NCBI GenBank assembly: GCA_032718475.1
Contig: JAUCBJ010003425.1
Coordinates: forward strand, 1 to 44,934
Direction of reading: 5' to 3'
Source: Nemertoderma westbladi
Taxonomy: Eukaryota; Xenacoelomorpha; Nemertodermatida; Nemertodermatidae
DNA length: 44,934 bases
Made by a program: the position numbers and the translations under genes
Part shown: piece after piece, positions 1 to 9,867 of the stretch
Layout: the number at the start of each line of letters is the position of its first letter
How positions within the stretch are numbered: position 1 is the stretch's first letter
Notes under the pieces: generated by a model
The model's input: only the letters and a program-made list of their open reading frames with translations
What the model was told of the DNA's origin: nothing
The model's database searches: none

Positions 1-32
1 AGTACGCAGTACTGTCATTACTTACAGACTGA

Positions 33-146
33 ATTAATTCAAATCGTTACCGGTACTATGCACTGCATACATTAGTGTAGTGTATTCTCACTGCACTACT
101 GTCCAGCTGATTCTGATTGGTTGATTATAATGGTAGAAATTCCTTC
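33..146. repeat. 114-bp direct repeat, left copy (pair with 1886-1999)
   Basis: This stretch recurs at 1886-1999 with only two mismatches that I can see, and homology stops abruptly at both edges. It contains the stop codon and 3' end of the minus-strand transposase ORF at 96-917. The left edge at 33 is therefore a good candidate for the true 3' terminus of that transposon. I found no inverted copy at the other side, so no TIR is supported. Confidence 0.85.
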
Positions 147-917
147 TAATTGTAAATCAAAGCCTGAAATTGAACCGCTACTAGAACTATTAATAAATTG
201 TAAAAGTTGCTCATGGTCTTCTCCTGACAGTGGTGAATTAATGTCATCTACATCTATAAGAGTTTCATGTTCTTCGGCTACTGGTCCCTCCCAGTCGATC
301 CCATAAGATTCGAAAGTGTTATTAGGTACTTCATCAACTTCCTGAGTCAAGAGGCTGTTAAGAAATATTTTTTTGGGAGACCAATATCTTTCTGTGCGTA
401 ATCCGTGTAAGTTCCAAGCCGCTTGAAATTGTTGCAGTGAGCTATTAATACGATTTATGTAGCATATCTGTAGGGCAAAAAGGTCTACTTCATTAGTCAC
501 ATCCAAATGACTATTTTCTTCTATCCAGTAGAAAATTTGATAGTAGAATATGACAACTGTGCGGAATACGTCCCTCCAAAGCCTTTCAATTCTTTGATTA
601 TGAGTGCTTTTTCCAGCTATAAAACATCCTCTATTACAGCCCCTGGCGTTTATCATAAATTCAGCAACTTGACGGTTTTCACTGCCTTTATCAGCGCGAA
701 CTCTAGAGGGCAAGCCAAACGATTGTACTGCTGCAGAAAATTGTTCCATTACCGTAGTCGCTCTGTTGTTTGTGGACGCCTTTAAATACGTTATTAGACG
801 GGAATAACCATCGATGGCACCATGGATGACAATGCTCCACCTAATTAAGCTATGGTGGCCATCGATGTGCCAAAGTGAATTAGCTCCTTTAACTGAGTAC
901 TTTCGTCGAGAAACCAT
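96..917 (-). pseudogene. DDE integrase-like transposase, catalytic half
   Basis: This 273-codon ORF encodes an rve-type integrase core related to the transposases of IS3EU-like or 'integrase core domain' genes common in fish and marine invertebrates. The enzyme would cut and join transposon DNA in the nucleus. Visible motifs in order are WHIDGHH (first Asp), RADKGSEN (second Asp) and HNQRIERLWRD (Glu), which together form a plausible complete D,D,E triad. The acidic C-terminal tail after residue 200 is poorly conserved. The ORF lies just downstream of the 941-1591 ORF on the same strand, which supplies the DNA-binding half. Sequence between them reads through in this frame, so one frameshift near 940-950 (or a small intron) separates two halves of one protein. 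The annotated Met is therefore probably not the true start. I am confident about the family type and less so about the exact superfamily name. Confidence 0.8.
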
Positions 918-940
918 AGCACCCCATCTGGCGAAAGAAG

Positions 941-1591
941 TTATACAGTAGGGTCAATGTCTCTTAATATTTTGTGAACTCTCGTAAGGCTAACAATTAT
1001 GTTTCTAGACCGTAACATAGCATTAAGCATTCGACATCCTGCATGCGGGAATTCGCTATGCAGTCTAGCAATTTCGGATGTTAAATCGCCATCAGTAACA
1101 TCAGATAAAACTCGTTGCAGACCATATTCCCGGACCCTTACCATGACCGCAGAGCGACTAACTCCAAGCATCACAGAAATTTGCTGCCAGGTGAACCCAG
1201 ATTCTTTAAGAAAACTCAAAACATCACAAGAAAGGTCAAACTTTGGACGTCCTACTCGAGGAACAGAATTAGTATTTGTATCTGGCCTGCCGCCGCCACT
1301 AATATCTGCACACCTAGTGCAACATGGACTTGGTTCTCCGCTGCAACTCATGAGTTCATTGACTAATCGCTGAAGCAAATTCTGAAAGGCTTTCCCTTCG
1401 GTGTTATTTGGTGAGTTTATATCGTTAACCAGTGATAAACAACATATTGCAGTGTCTAATTGACCCAGTAACTTGTCTCTATTTAAAATAGAGCTTGGTT
1501 GGGAAGTACAATCAAAGCCTCTAACAGTCTCAATATAATTTATTGACTTGTCAACAACAGCCAAAATGTCCCTCAAAAATTCCTCTTCCAT
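941..1591 (-). pseudogene. Transposase N-terminal DNA-binding half
   Basis: This 216-codon ORF starts at an ATG with an acidic N-terminus (MEEEFLRDIL). The first 120 residues include a short cysteine cluster, CCTRC. They are followed by a helix-turn-helix-like segment beginning GRPKFDLSCDVLSFLKESG and by a second helical region ending TRVHKILRDIDP, as in IS3-type transposases just ahead of the integrase core. The protein should bind transposon ends. The catalytic core lies immediately downstream at 96-917 in another frame. The junction falls right after the DP motif, so the pair reads as one transposase broken by a one-base frameshift. Programmed frameshifting as in bacterial IS3 cannot be excluded, but no clear slippery heptamer was seen. 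Confidence 0.75.
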
Positions 1592-1885
1592 CCTCTTTTA
1601 TACCAGTACCCAGATACTACTTATACTGCCTTACTGCATACTGTTATAGGCCTAGTTAGTAGGCCTGAGGCACTTAATTGTAAGGCAACGACTGCTCTAC
1701 TATAGGTCTGGTAGGGTTATTATAAACACAAGTCACAAACGGCGCAACAATGGTACCTAATACTAATGAATGACCTAATAACAAATCCAATAAACCCAGT
1801 AGGCCTAACCCAAATACAAAACAATGAAGAATTCACTGACATGGGCTTAGCAGTACTGGTTAGCATAGTCCTTTGTATTCGGGTG
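1592..1885. other. Upstream region of the transposase, no gene seen
   Basis: This short AT-rich stretch contains several AGGCCT palindromes and no convincing ORF. It probably holds the 5' untranslated region and promoter of the minus-strand transposase. No terminal inverted repeat matching position 33 was found. Confidence 0.5.
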
Positions 1886-1999
1886 ATTAATTCAAATCGT
1901 TACCGGTACTATGCACTGCATACATTAGTGTAGTGTATTCTCACTGCACTACTGTGCAGCTGATTCTGATTGGTTGATTATAACGGTAGAAATTCCTTC
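1886..1999. repeat. 114-bp direct repeat, right copy (pair with 33-146)
   Basis: This is a second copy of the transposon 3' end, offset by 1,853 bp from the left copy and with no transposase ORF attached on its right. It could be a truncated second insertion or the footprint of a tandem duplication. Its left edge coincides exactly with that of the first copy, which supports a real element terminus. Confidence 0.85.
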
Positions 2000-2006
2000 G
2001 ACCAAT

Positions 2007-2303
2007 GAATCAAGACCAAGTAAATGGGAATCAAGACCGATATAAATAATTCAAGAGCGCCGTAAATAAATCAAGTGCGACAATAATAATTCAAGAGCGA
2101 CAATAATAATTCAAGAGCGGCAATAATAATTCAAGGGCGGCAATAATAATTCAAGGGCGAGATAATTAAATCAAGTGCGGCATAAATATATTCAAAATCG
2201 ACATTAATAAATCAAGACCGACATATAAATAAATCAAGAGGGACATAAATAAGTTCAAGACCGATGTAAATAAATTCAAGACCGACATAATTAATCAAGA
2301 ATA
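2007..2303. repeat. Degenerate ~20-bp minisatellite (TCAAGnnCGnCATAAATAA type)
   Basis: About 14 diverged units share the core TCAAG followed by a CG-containing spacer and an A/T-rich tail. The central units, around 2080-2160, are nearly identical (AATAATAATTCAAGRGCG). The edges are more diverged, the usual picture for homogenisation in the middle of an array. Confidence 0.8.
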
Positions 2304-3430
2304 AAAATACCATATGTATGCCATAGATAAGAGCCTATAGTTTCATTTATCATACAAGTTTGAAATCTAGGTAAAATAATTAGCTGTAGCCTGTAGGCCT
2401 GCCTATAAAAGTAAATTTGATTTTTTAAAATTCAGATCTTCCTACCGGTAGCGGTAGGAGCTGGCTAGACATATTTTTTTAGCCGTTTATTATAATTAAT
2501 ATTATTGTTTTTTTATTGTTTTTAAGCAATGATGGAATATTTAAACATCTGAATTTTATAGTTTGTTTATTTAATTGCACCTACCGTGGTACCGTACGGT
2601 ACAATAATATTTTAATATTACCGGTACCGGTACCGATACTCTCAACAATGCGCTTTCGGTGAATTGTGTTCACGTTACCAGCTTACCACGCACTTTCGGT
2701 GTAATACAGTAGTAATGTAATAGTAAATGCAATACATGTCAGCACAGGATCTACCTACCCACCGGTAGGCATTATACCGGTGTAGCTTATAATTATATAT
2801 ACTGTATATTATTTATTATATTGTTAAAGCACAGTGAACGGTGGTATTTCTGTGGTACGTTTGAACGACACTAGCCAAACAAGCTTGAAATCAGATAATT
2901 AATGGTATAGCAGTATGTTTGAAAAGAGCAAGGTGATTCGAGAAAGGTTGGTCGCGATTTAAATGTCTCAAACCACGTTCCAGAACGTGCAGTTTGTTTG
3001 TGCTTATTAGCACCGGCACATCGCCAAACAAGCTTCATGAATCCCCTGTCCTTCACCAGCGTAATTTTAGATTGTGCAGTACAACCCGGAAAAGGACAAA
3101 GATGTCGGGTTGGTTGTCCATTTGGTTGTAGAGTATGGTGGAGAAGCTCCTAGCTTTGCGAAAACTCAATAGCGCGCTCCTTGGTCTCGATCAGTTTACC
3201 AATCTCAATAAAATATTTATTCATCCATGACAGTGACAGTAACAGTAGGCCCAATACAGGAATAGTACTGTAGTGTTCTCTAGTATAATATATAATACTA
3301 ATAGCATAAGACAATATCGTCATTGTCCACAAGATGGCGCACAATACTGCTATACCGGTACCAATTTTTATCAGTTTCTATCTGATTTCAGGATTATTTG
3401 GCTAGTGTGTGAAACACGAAACACTTGAGG
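2304..3430. other. AT-rich intergenic stretch with ACCGGT/GGTACC palindromes
   Basis: No convincing gene was found. The stretch at 2580-2790 is dense in overlapping palindromes built from GGTACC and ACCGGT. A 13-bp direct repeat, GCCAAACAAGCTT, appears near 2875 and near 3022. Short ORFs here (for example 2871-3056 and 3150-3344 minus) have no recognisable features. Confidence 0.5.
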
Positions 3431-3660
3431 CAATCCGATTGTATCCGTTGGTATCAACGACGAACCGATTGATGTTTTAGTTGAAGACGAAGAAGAAGAT
3501 GGATCACTCTCTATGGATCACTCCATATTTGAGGATATTGTTGTCGATGTTTGTGAGGATGATTCTGACAAGGAATCCTTGGCCTGTACCAACTCGGATC
3601 TGGTACTCCCTTATTACAGAAAGAACACGACGGATTCGCCGCCAGGTCCGTATGACGCCG
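3431..3660 (+). CDS. Candidate acidic internal exon (copy A)
   Basis: An open frame runs from about 3431 through a strongly acidic segment (VEDEEEDGSLSMDHS, then VCEDDSDKES) to a possible splice donor at the GT of GCCGGTAATA near 3659. A possible acceptor, TTGAG, lies just upstream. The equivalent frame in copy B (25141-25283) stays open. It differs at nine bases, five of them synonymous third-position changes, which hints at past coding. I do not recognise the protein. In copy B an LTR insertion interrupts this exon, and a PRDM9-like SET fragment lies about 4 kb downstream, so the two could be exons of one gene; that is inference. The frame continues without a stop to 3743, so a terminal exon is also possible. 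Confidence 0.35.
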
Positions 3661-4748
3661 GTAATAAATGTGGTGGCGTGGATATTCTCTTTATAAAACT
3701 GTGGAGAATCACCACGGTGATTGAAAACAGCCATATTAATTAAATAATTATTATAGTTTTTTTTTTATATTTCCCGAAGGAATATTATTTATCTCACATA
3801 AAATTTCCCCGATGCAGAATCGCGCTACTTTTGAACAACACCAGTAAAATACCTGAAATATTTATGGAGGGAGAATTATTGGGTAAAAACTCCAGTACTG
3901 GCAAATCACAGTTAGTAATGAATCTTCTTAAAGTTTTTTCCCGCTATATATTGTGGACAAAATGTAATACAAAATAGTTAAAATAGTTATCTACAAAAAT
4001 ACGTAAAGTATTCCGATTTATTCACATTATTTTGCCAAATCTGTAGGCCTAATTACCTCAGCATTTATTAATTAATTTAACATAATTAATTAGTAAACTC
4101 CCCATTCCACAATCTCTGCCATATCGTTTGCTGCTATTATTTGCCGTTATGTTTAATTGATATTCTTTAATATTCCAAAAAATTAATTTACATCCCCCAA
4201 TTTAAATATCTCGCATCCCTAAAATAATTATATTACTCAAACCGACACCCAAAATTTAATTATTATTTTCCAAGTTTTAATTCACTTTTAACCAAAAACG
4301 ATAATTACCGCCCCAAATGATGTTTCTTCCAATATTTTATGGGAACTTTGTTGATTCATCATTAATTAACCGAACAAGTGTTTATCCTTATAAATGTGTA
4401 TTAATTTGTATATTGTAGTTAGTAATCGACACTGACTGTAGTAACCTGACGCTGTTGACACAGTAAGCTGCTCATTTTATAAATTTTTATTGATATTGTT
4501 TAATATTTTTGTTAGAAAGTACAACCTACAGTATATAAACTGTTCCTTTCCCTCAATTGGTCATTTCTAAATGATTTTTCTCGATGTGAATTTAATTTGT
4601 AGAAATATGTATTTATTTTGGGGGAGTATATATTTATTTTGGGGGGGATGAATATGGTTATTTTAAATGTTCATATCTTTTGTTTGCGTGAACGAAATTC
4701 GACAATTTCGGGCTTGTTTTGTACAGTAGCTCTTGTTAAACCCCACAA
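3517..4748. repeat. Duplicated block, copy A part 1 (pairs with 25141-26480)
   Basis: The sequence is collinear with 25141-26480, with substitutions at a few per cent and small indels. The left boundary coincides exactly with the end of the family-2 LTR at 25140, so copy A is an empty-site version of that insertion. The main length difference is the 21-bp tandem array, with about two units here and eight in copy B. Apart from the candidate exon it looks noncoding. Confidence 0.9.
4601..4648 (+). repeat. Short 21-bp tandem array (2 units)
   Basis: Two units of TATTTATTTTGGGGG type with an ATATA spacer. The homologous site in copy B (26219-26389) has about eight units, so the array has expanded or contracted since the duplication. 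Confidence 0.8.
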
Positions 4749-5149
4749 CATACTTTATTTATAACAGTTGACAATAACTATTATTCGTATTTTCATTTGT
4801 ATTTTTACTGTTTAGGTAGATCTTGGGCGCAACTTTAAACGTATACGATTTTAGTACGCAGCTCCAGAGATACCCAAGGCAGACATGTTTTAGTTTTATA
4901 TGTTTTGAAGAGACAATATGTGAGACAATATGAAAATTAGGTTCAGGACATAAGGATAAACACTAATCAAATACATATTATTATTTCGTCACTAGAAACA
5001 TGGGGTTTGAAAATGTCTCAAAAAATATTACCGAACTTTGAAGGTTCACTATTATTACTGGTAAATTAGGACTAGTGGCACAATTACGAGCCCATTTTGA
5101 ATATAATTTTATATGAATGGGAGAATCTTTTAGGCTCGTTAAGCCAAGG
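4749..5149. other. Copy-A-specific sequence without a gene
   Basis: This is the left part of a roughly 1-kb segment that replaces the 26481-26817 sequence of copy B. It is AT-rich with no ORF of note. With the SINE and hairpin to its right it marks a structural difference between the two copies. Confidence 0.5.
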
Positions 5150-5460
5150 AATGTCTGTTCACCACCATGGGTGATCTTCCATAGTAAACCCTTACACTCT
5201 GTTTCCTAACGGAATGCCTGTTCACCACCATGGGTGATCTTCGACAGTAAACCCTTCCACTCTGTTTCCTAACGGAATGCCTGTTCACCACCATGGGTGA
5301 TCTTCGACAGTAAACCCTTACACTCTGTTTCCTAACGGAATGCCTGTTCACCACCATGGGTGATCTTCGACAGTAAACCCTTCCACTCTGTTTCCTAACG
5401 GAATGCCTGTTCACCACCATGGGTGATCTTCGACAGTAAACCCTTCCACTCTGTTTCCCA
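5150..5460 (-). repeat. 63-bp tandem array, five units, SINE-associated
   Basis: There are five nearly identical 63-bp units, each containing GTTCACCACCATGGGTGATC and an AGTAAACCCTT segment. Because 63 is divisible by 3, the array is open on the minus strand as a 21-residue repeat (core MVVNRHSVRKQS). I regard that ORF as a by-product. The array joins directly to the SINE body at 5460-5555 and is most likely an amplified piece of the SINE tail. Confidence 0.85.
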
Positions 5461-5625
5461 AGTTGCCTTGGTTCACAATCGACCACTGAAGGATGAAAGC
5501 CGGGGTTGGGCTAGGCTGCAGCATTTAAAGCACTGTGCCCAAACAGTGCTGCCCCATCTGGGGATCGAACCCGGGCTCCCTAATCGGAAGCACAGTAATG
5601 TCACCATTAGACCAAGCTGCTGCTT
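5461..5625 (-). mobile_element. tRNA-derived SINE
   Basis: Read on the minus strand, the head at about 5555-5623 shows an RNA polymerase III box A, TGGTCTAATGG (5604-5614). A perfect box B, GGTTCGATCCC (5561-5571), follows with 32 bases between them, the normal spacing for a tRNA-type internal promoter. The anticodon and T arms are recognisable but imperfect, and a non-tRNA body follows, so this is a SINE and not a tRNA gene. The body runs into the 63-bp array at 5150-5460. The element is absent from copy B. Confidence 0.75.
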
Positions 5626-5626
5626 T

Positions 5627-5697
5627 TCACATCAATTTGTTATATAGAAAGCATATAATTTTATATGCTTTCTACTGTATATAACAAATTGATGTGA
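5627..5697. repeat. Long inverted repeat (hairpin) next to the SINE head
   Basis: Arms at 5627-5658 and 5661-5697 are complementary apart from a small insertion in the right arm. The left arm begins TCACATCAATTTGTTATAT. The hairpin directly abuts the tRNA-like head of the SINE. It may be a fold-back created at insertion or a tiny palindromic element. It is not present in copy B. Confidence 0.85.
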
Positions 5698-5810
5698 CCA
5701 TATCATCTCCTATGGCGAAGCTGTTGCCGAGAATGTAACACCAACTCCGAAAAAAACATATGAATGTAGATCGTGAACTCATTTTTCGAGTGGCAATAAA
5801 ATTGACTATT

Positions 5811-7382
5811 ATTTAGCAAAAACTATGAAAATTGTGTTATTTCAAAATTTTCCACTCAATATAATGAAATTTATAAATCTTGTAAGTTGTAACTTCAATT
5901 ATAATGGTGGAGATATAAATAAATTGCGCCTGTTCCTTCTGAAGGGAACTTTTTAATTTGAAAATTTACTTTGACAATCGACCTTGGATTTGGGCAACCA
6001 ACCAACCACCCCCCCCCCCCCCCCCCCCAATTTGAAAAGCAGGATTAATTTAATATGACATTTAAAAATATTAAAATTTTAAATTTAAATAAAAAAAAAA
6101 AGGCTACGGATATCGAGTCGATGCACAATATTCACTACCCCCCCCCCCCCCCCCCCCCCTCCCTCCCTCCACGTGTTCCAATGCATTTGCTGAGTAATGA
6201 AATATCCGGCGTTTTTTTTTTGTCACTATACCTTGAACATTTTATTTATTTTATTGAGTTCAATTTTAGATAAATCGGTTAAAATTATTTCCACATCCAG
6301 TGCCATTGAGTAATTTTGGCTGAAATTGAGCTGGGGCCATTTTATACACAAAAAGGCCCTTTCGATCTAAAAGGCCACCAAATCATTTTTAACCAAAATT
6401 ATCCGACAGCCTTAGATCCGGTAAATGGTTTTAGAGTTGAACTTCAAATACAGATAATAGCATCTTTTTTTGTTCGACAATAACTTTGTCGAAATTTAAT
6501 ATATTTTCACGATATTTTTTATCATTCCTAAGATATATATACCCAATAAAAGAACCTTTTAGCAACTTTATTCATATCTTTACCTTGGGAGCTTTTCTGA
6601 TGAAATTATTAGCCTTATACAATTGGAAAAATGCTTGTAAGATTTGAAATCTCCATTGAATTTAGCACAGGAATTAATCTGTCGATACCGATCAATTATC
6701 AAAAAATTCCAACCCCAGAGCATCTGTGAATTCAGGCATACCAAATCTACAAAACTTATTAAAACTGTAACTTCAATTCGTTAATGAACATTATGATACG
6801 CGATCGTTGTCGGCTACTGCGATGTGTGACTCAATGTCAGTTTTGCGGGCATTATTAATGGGAACGCATTCCAGATAGACTGTTTAAAGGTTTTAAATTA
6901 CCTCCAAGGCCCTCAAACAGCGCTCTGAATGTGAAAAAGGCTGTAAAAATGTCCATATACCTCAAACACTTCTAAAACGTTCTGTAAAATCAAAATCACT
7001 ACAAAAAGTACTCCAATTGGATTCGGCTTATATTTTATTTATAAATCAATTGTTGTACTGTACTGTATATAGTATATAGGCCTACCCAATTTTATTTGGT
7101 TCTAGACTCTCACACTAGAATGTAGACACTGAATTACTGCAGTAAGCAACTGTGAAACATAACTTGACTTTTGAGGTTTTGTAGACTTTGAGCCAATTAG
7201 AATTAGCATACTAATCGATAGTATATCCAAAGTCTACATAAAAACGCAGACTTTGGAATTTGATATCACGTTATACTGTACTTGAAAATTTGTAGATTTT
7301 GAGCGCAAATTTTAGTTTTAGCTCAATAACTTTCCACAACCTGAATTACACAACTTGAATTTTATTATCAGTTTCATTTTCA
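5811..7382. repeat. Duplicated block, copy A part 2 (pairs with 26818-29115)
   Basis: The sequence is collinear with 26818-29115, except that copy B contains a 585-bp MITE (27125-27709) and extra flanking bases. The right end of homology falls at TTTCATTTTCAG, which resembles a splice acceptor. In copy B the homology stops just before the PRDM9-like SET fragment. No gene is supported inside; the block looks intronic or intergenic. Confidence 0.9.
6009..6159. repeat. Two poly-C runs (6009-6028 and 6138-6159)
   Basis: Runs of 20 and 22 cytosines. The homologous runs in copy B (27036-27064 and 27789-27812) are 29 and 24 long, which shows length instability. On the minus strand they are G tracts able to form quadruplexes. 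Confidence 0.9.
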
Positions 7383-7517
7383 GCACGGAAAAAGCTATCG
7401 AACGATATAAGATACTTGCCTATTATATCAACTTGAAATTTTGCAAAAGTTGCGCTTTTTGCAGCTTATAAGCTTATTAAGCTTATTAAATTATTATATA
7501 TTAATTATTATATAAGC
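7383..7517. other. AT-rich junction between copy A and the gag remnant
   Basis: Short filler with repeated AAGCTTATTA motifs between the end of copy A and the truncated edge of the family-2 LTR element. Homology to the second family-2 copy begins at about 7529 (pairs with about 41109). Confidence 0.5.
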
Positions 7518-8264
7518 TTATTTGCAGCCTCTACGTCCCTCTCTAGTCGACGCACTATCTCTACTGAGGCTGGGTCTATTCACCCCCGCCTCCCCCTCTA
7601 TCACTGCATGGCCTGGCAGGCTCCCGTCGGGTCGACTCACCCCCGCTACTCCCTGTGTATTAACTACGTGGCCTTCCAGGCTCCCGTCGGGGTCTCTCAC
7701 CCCCGCTACCCCCTGCGTACTGATTATGTGGCCTGGCAGGCCCTCGTTGGCCGGGCCACCTACATCTGCCGCGTTCATATTAATAGCACCATTATCAATA
7801 TTATTTTCTAAATTATTTAAATTATTAGAGTTATTCTGTACTGAATTCAGGTTATTATTTAAATTATTTCGTATATTTGGGTTAGAGTTGGGGTTATTTT
7901 GTTCGTTTGAATTAAAATTATTATTTAGATTATTTTGCGTATTTAAATTTAAATTATTTGAATTATTTTGTATATTCGAATCTAGATTATTTGAATTATT
8001 TTCTACATTTGAATTAGGATCGTTCGGATTTAAATTATTGTTACCGGGCAAAATATTATTTCCTGCAATGAAAGTTTGATTAGGGTTGTCTACTACGGTA
8101 CTATTAATATTAACGACTTCTAACGTATTGTTATTACCCCCCCCCCCCCCCGCCCGTACGGTTACACCAGTCTTGGGTCTGTCGTCCGGTCCCTGTAAGT
8201 GGGGTATTAACAAACGTTTCCATAACCTCTGGCTCCTCGTAAATACTACCCGAGCCAGCCTCAC
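7518..8264 (-). pseudogene. Family-2 Gag, Asn-rich and GHVV-repeat segment (truncated element)
   Basis: After a short lead-in and a glycine run encoded by the poly-G tract, the ORF becomes a long asparagine-rich segment. It then shows about three tandem 20-residue repeats of type GHVVNTQGVAGVSRPDGSL encoded by a 57-60-bp DNA repeat. The same region exists at 40979-41572 in the complete family-2 element. It is a disordered part of Gag ahead of the capsid-like DUF1759 domain, which is missing here because the element is truncated at about 7529. The ORF overlaps 8134-8433 in another frame exactly at a 15-base C run (8137-8151), so the two are pieces of one reading frame separated at that tract. 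Confidence 0.7.
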
Positions 8265-8433
8265 TCTCTGATAGTCCCAACTGCGCCAGTTCTAGTCGGC
8301 GCTTCTGTTTGGCCTGATATTGCAGAAGCCCCCTCAACCTGGCATGCATATCATCCCGCATGCGCTTTCCCGCTCTCTCTCTCTCTCTATCCTCTCGCAA
8401 ACTCTGGTTCACTAACTCTGTTTCTCTCGCCAC
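8134..8433 (-). pseudogene. Family-2 Gag, charged linker segment
   Basis: A 99-codon ORF rich in Arg and Glu (for example RERERAGKRMRDD) with the motif LELAQLGLSESEAGSG. It links the coiled-coil part of Gag to the Asn-rich part and ends in glycines at the poly-G tract. The complete element carries the same sequence at about 41690-41860 but has lost the segment around the poly-G tract. Apparent ORF ends here are frameshifts, not domain boundaries. Confidence 0.65.
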
Positions 8434-8440
8434 CCGCTCT

Positions 8441-9031
8441 CTACGCTCGTTCTCTACTTTCTCTTCCCCTCGGTTCCCTCTCTTTGCGCTCCTCTTTCTC
8501 CCTCTCTTCTTGCTCTCTATAGTTCCTGGCCACCCTCTCGGCTCTCTCCCTACACTCCCTCGCTAACTCTCTCTCTTTCTCTAGCAACGCAGTTCCCTCA
8601 TCCAACTGCCTCTCTAATTCTTTCTGGTCTAGCGCCACCATATATAATTGACACGCCAGATCTATCTCTAACACCCTTCTTGCTTTTGCGGAGGATGTAG
8701 CGGACATATCGGTCGCGACGGACTCCCGTCGCCTCTCTGTCCTACTAATTTTTCCCCGCTTTCTGGGGTTCTTGCTAACCGACGAGACCGAATCCTTGGG
8801 GTTAACCTCGGGTTCGCCCTCGTGCGGGTCTGCCCAACCCACTAACTTAATTCCCCTAGCATCCACTAAATATGGCCCTACGTACACTACTTGGGGCTCC
8901 ATAATCCCGGACCGCCACAGTTCGAATAGTTCGGTGGCAACCCCCCTCGCTCTCTCACTCGCCAGTTCTCCCTGCCCGAAACGAACTAGGTATCTGAAAT
9001 GTTTATTCGACTCACCTAGCCGCTGGCTCAA
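8441..9031 (-). pseudogene. Family-2 Gag, N-terminal conserved and coiled-coil region
   Basis: About 196 codons nearly identical to 41866-42549. A conserved globular-looking start (GESNKHFRYLVRFGQGELAS, then VVYVGPYLVDARG) is followed by a basic patch and a long heptad-like Glu/Arg/Leu segment (LEKERELARECRERAERV). That pattern suggests a coiled coil for Gag multimerisation. The frame is open further upstream to about 9110. At a position where the other copy has a stop (TGA, 42577-42579) this copy has an arginine CGA codon. A frameshift just upstream separates it from the first Gag segment at 9143-9457. Confidence 0.7.
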
Positions 9032-9142
9032 CTTCCCCTGGTTTACCTTTGCTCCCTCTCTGGCCTCCTTGAGCTGTTTCTTCGTGGCGTTGTAGGCCCA
9101 TCGAAGCCGATCGCTGGTCCCGACGTCCTCTTCGCCGACATC

Positions 9143-9457
9143 TCATCCTTCTCTCCTGGTTCGGCGTCGTACCGGCAGCCCCACCGTCGCTGTTCTGGTG
9201 GGCCGTCCGTCGCCCTCGGCCTGTGGCTGGCCGGCGACTTCGGTACTTCGACCGCCGTCGGGTGTTGACTCATCCCCTCCTCCTGGTAGACGGCCGCCCT
9301 CCGCTTGGGCTGCCGGATCGTCTCTCGCCGGCGAATCCGGCGTCGCGGGTCGATACCGTCGCATCGCGGCCTTGCGGATCGTTAGGTTGGTGTCGTCCGG
9401 GGTCCGCGGCGGTGTCCTCTCTCCCTCTAAATCTCGGGGCTCCTTTCCTGGACTCAT
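9143..9457 (-). pseudogene. Family-2 Gag, start of the ORF
   Basis: 104 codons rich in Pro, Arg and Gly, starting with an ATG at the position where the complete element also starts its first ORF (42930). The shared start and the shared motif GERTPPRTPDDTN support this as the Gag initiation site. The start lies about 80 bp inside the LTR boundary on the transcribed strand. A frameshift near its end disconnects it from 8441-9031. Confidence 0.65.
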
Positions 9458-9539
9458 TTTTACTGGCAGTCACAGTTGTGGTTGTTGGGGGTTCTTTACT
9501 CTGCAGTCACAGTTTATAGTGATACCTGGTATTTCGCAC

Positions 9540-9867
9540 TGTGACGGGATCAGGGGATCCCGACCGGTTTATTAAGTTACGCGTCACCGCATTGTTGAGA
9601 AAGATGGTAGTTTGTTGTCGCTTTGATATTCGTAACGGATATATATAAATGGATAATAGATAGATAATAGCACAGTTTGCAGTTGAAGCTCAATTGCAGA
9701 ATAATACCGGTAGGTGTGTGTAATATGTAATGACGGTGACGGTGCGAAATGTCACCGGTCTGCACTGAACTGAGTGACTGAGTAAACTGATTTACTGACC
9801 GGTAATTAACTGATAACATATGTATTAATTCCTACTTTACTTTGGCCTTTGTCTAGTGGATACTTTT
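9540..9867 (-). repeat. Family-2 5' LTR, distal part interrupted by insertion
   Basis: It starts with TGTGACGGGATC like the LTRs at 35731 and 42982 and follows them in order with moderate divergence. It ends at the CTTTT target duplication (9863-9867) of the inserted BEL/Pao element. It continues after that element at 24884. Confidence 0.85.
9863..9867. repeat. Target-site duplication CTTTT (left)
   Basis: CTTTT lies directly before the TG of the left LTR and recurs at 24879-24883 directly after the CA of the right LTR. Five bases fits BEL/Pao-type integration. Confidence 0.85.

Larger units (their letters stand above)
7518..9867 (-). mobile_element. Truncated family-2 LTR element: gag plus left part of its 5' LTR
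   Basis: The segment from about 7529 to 9539 matches the 5' half of the complete element at 35731-43562. Positions 9540-9867 are the downstream part of its 5' LTR (minus-strand sense) and begin at TGTGACGGGATC. The rest of this LTR is at 24884-25140, because a 15-kb BEL/Pao element has inserted into it. The 3' part of the element (capsid-like domain, protease, 3' LTR) is missing. Confidence 0.85.

Noticed and set aside
5139-5486. 115-codon repetitive ORF (MVVNRHSVRKQS repeats)
   Set aside because: It is the translation of the 63-bp tandem array next to the SINE, open only because 63 is divisible by three.
5555-5623. tRNA gene on the minus strand
   Set aside because: Box A and box B are good, but the arms are imperfect and a non-tRNA body plus tandem tail follows; it fits a tRNA-derived SINE.
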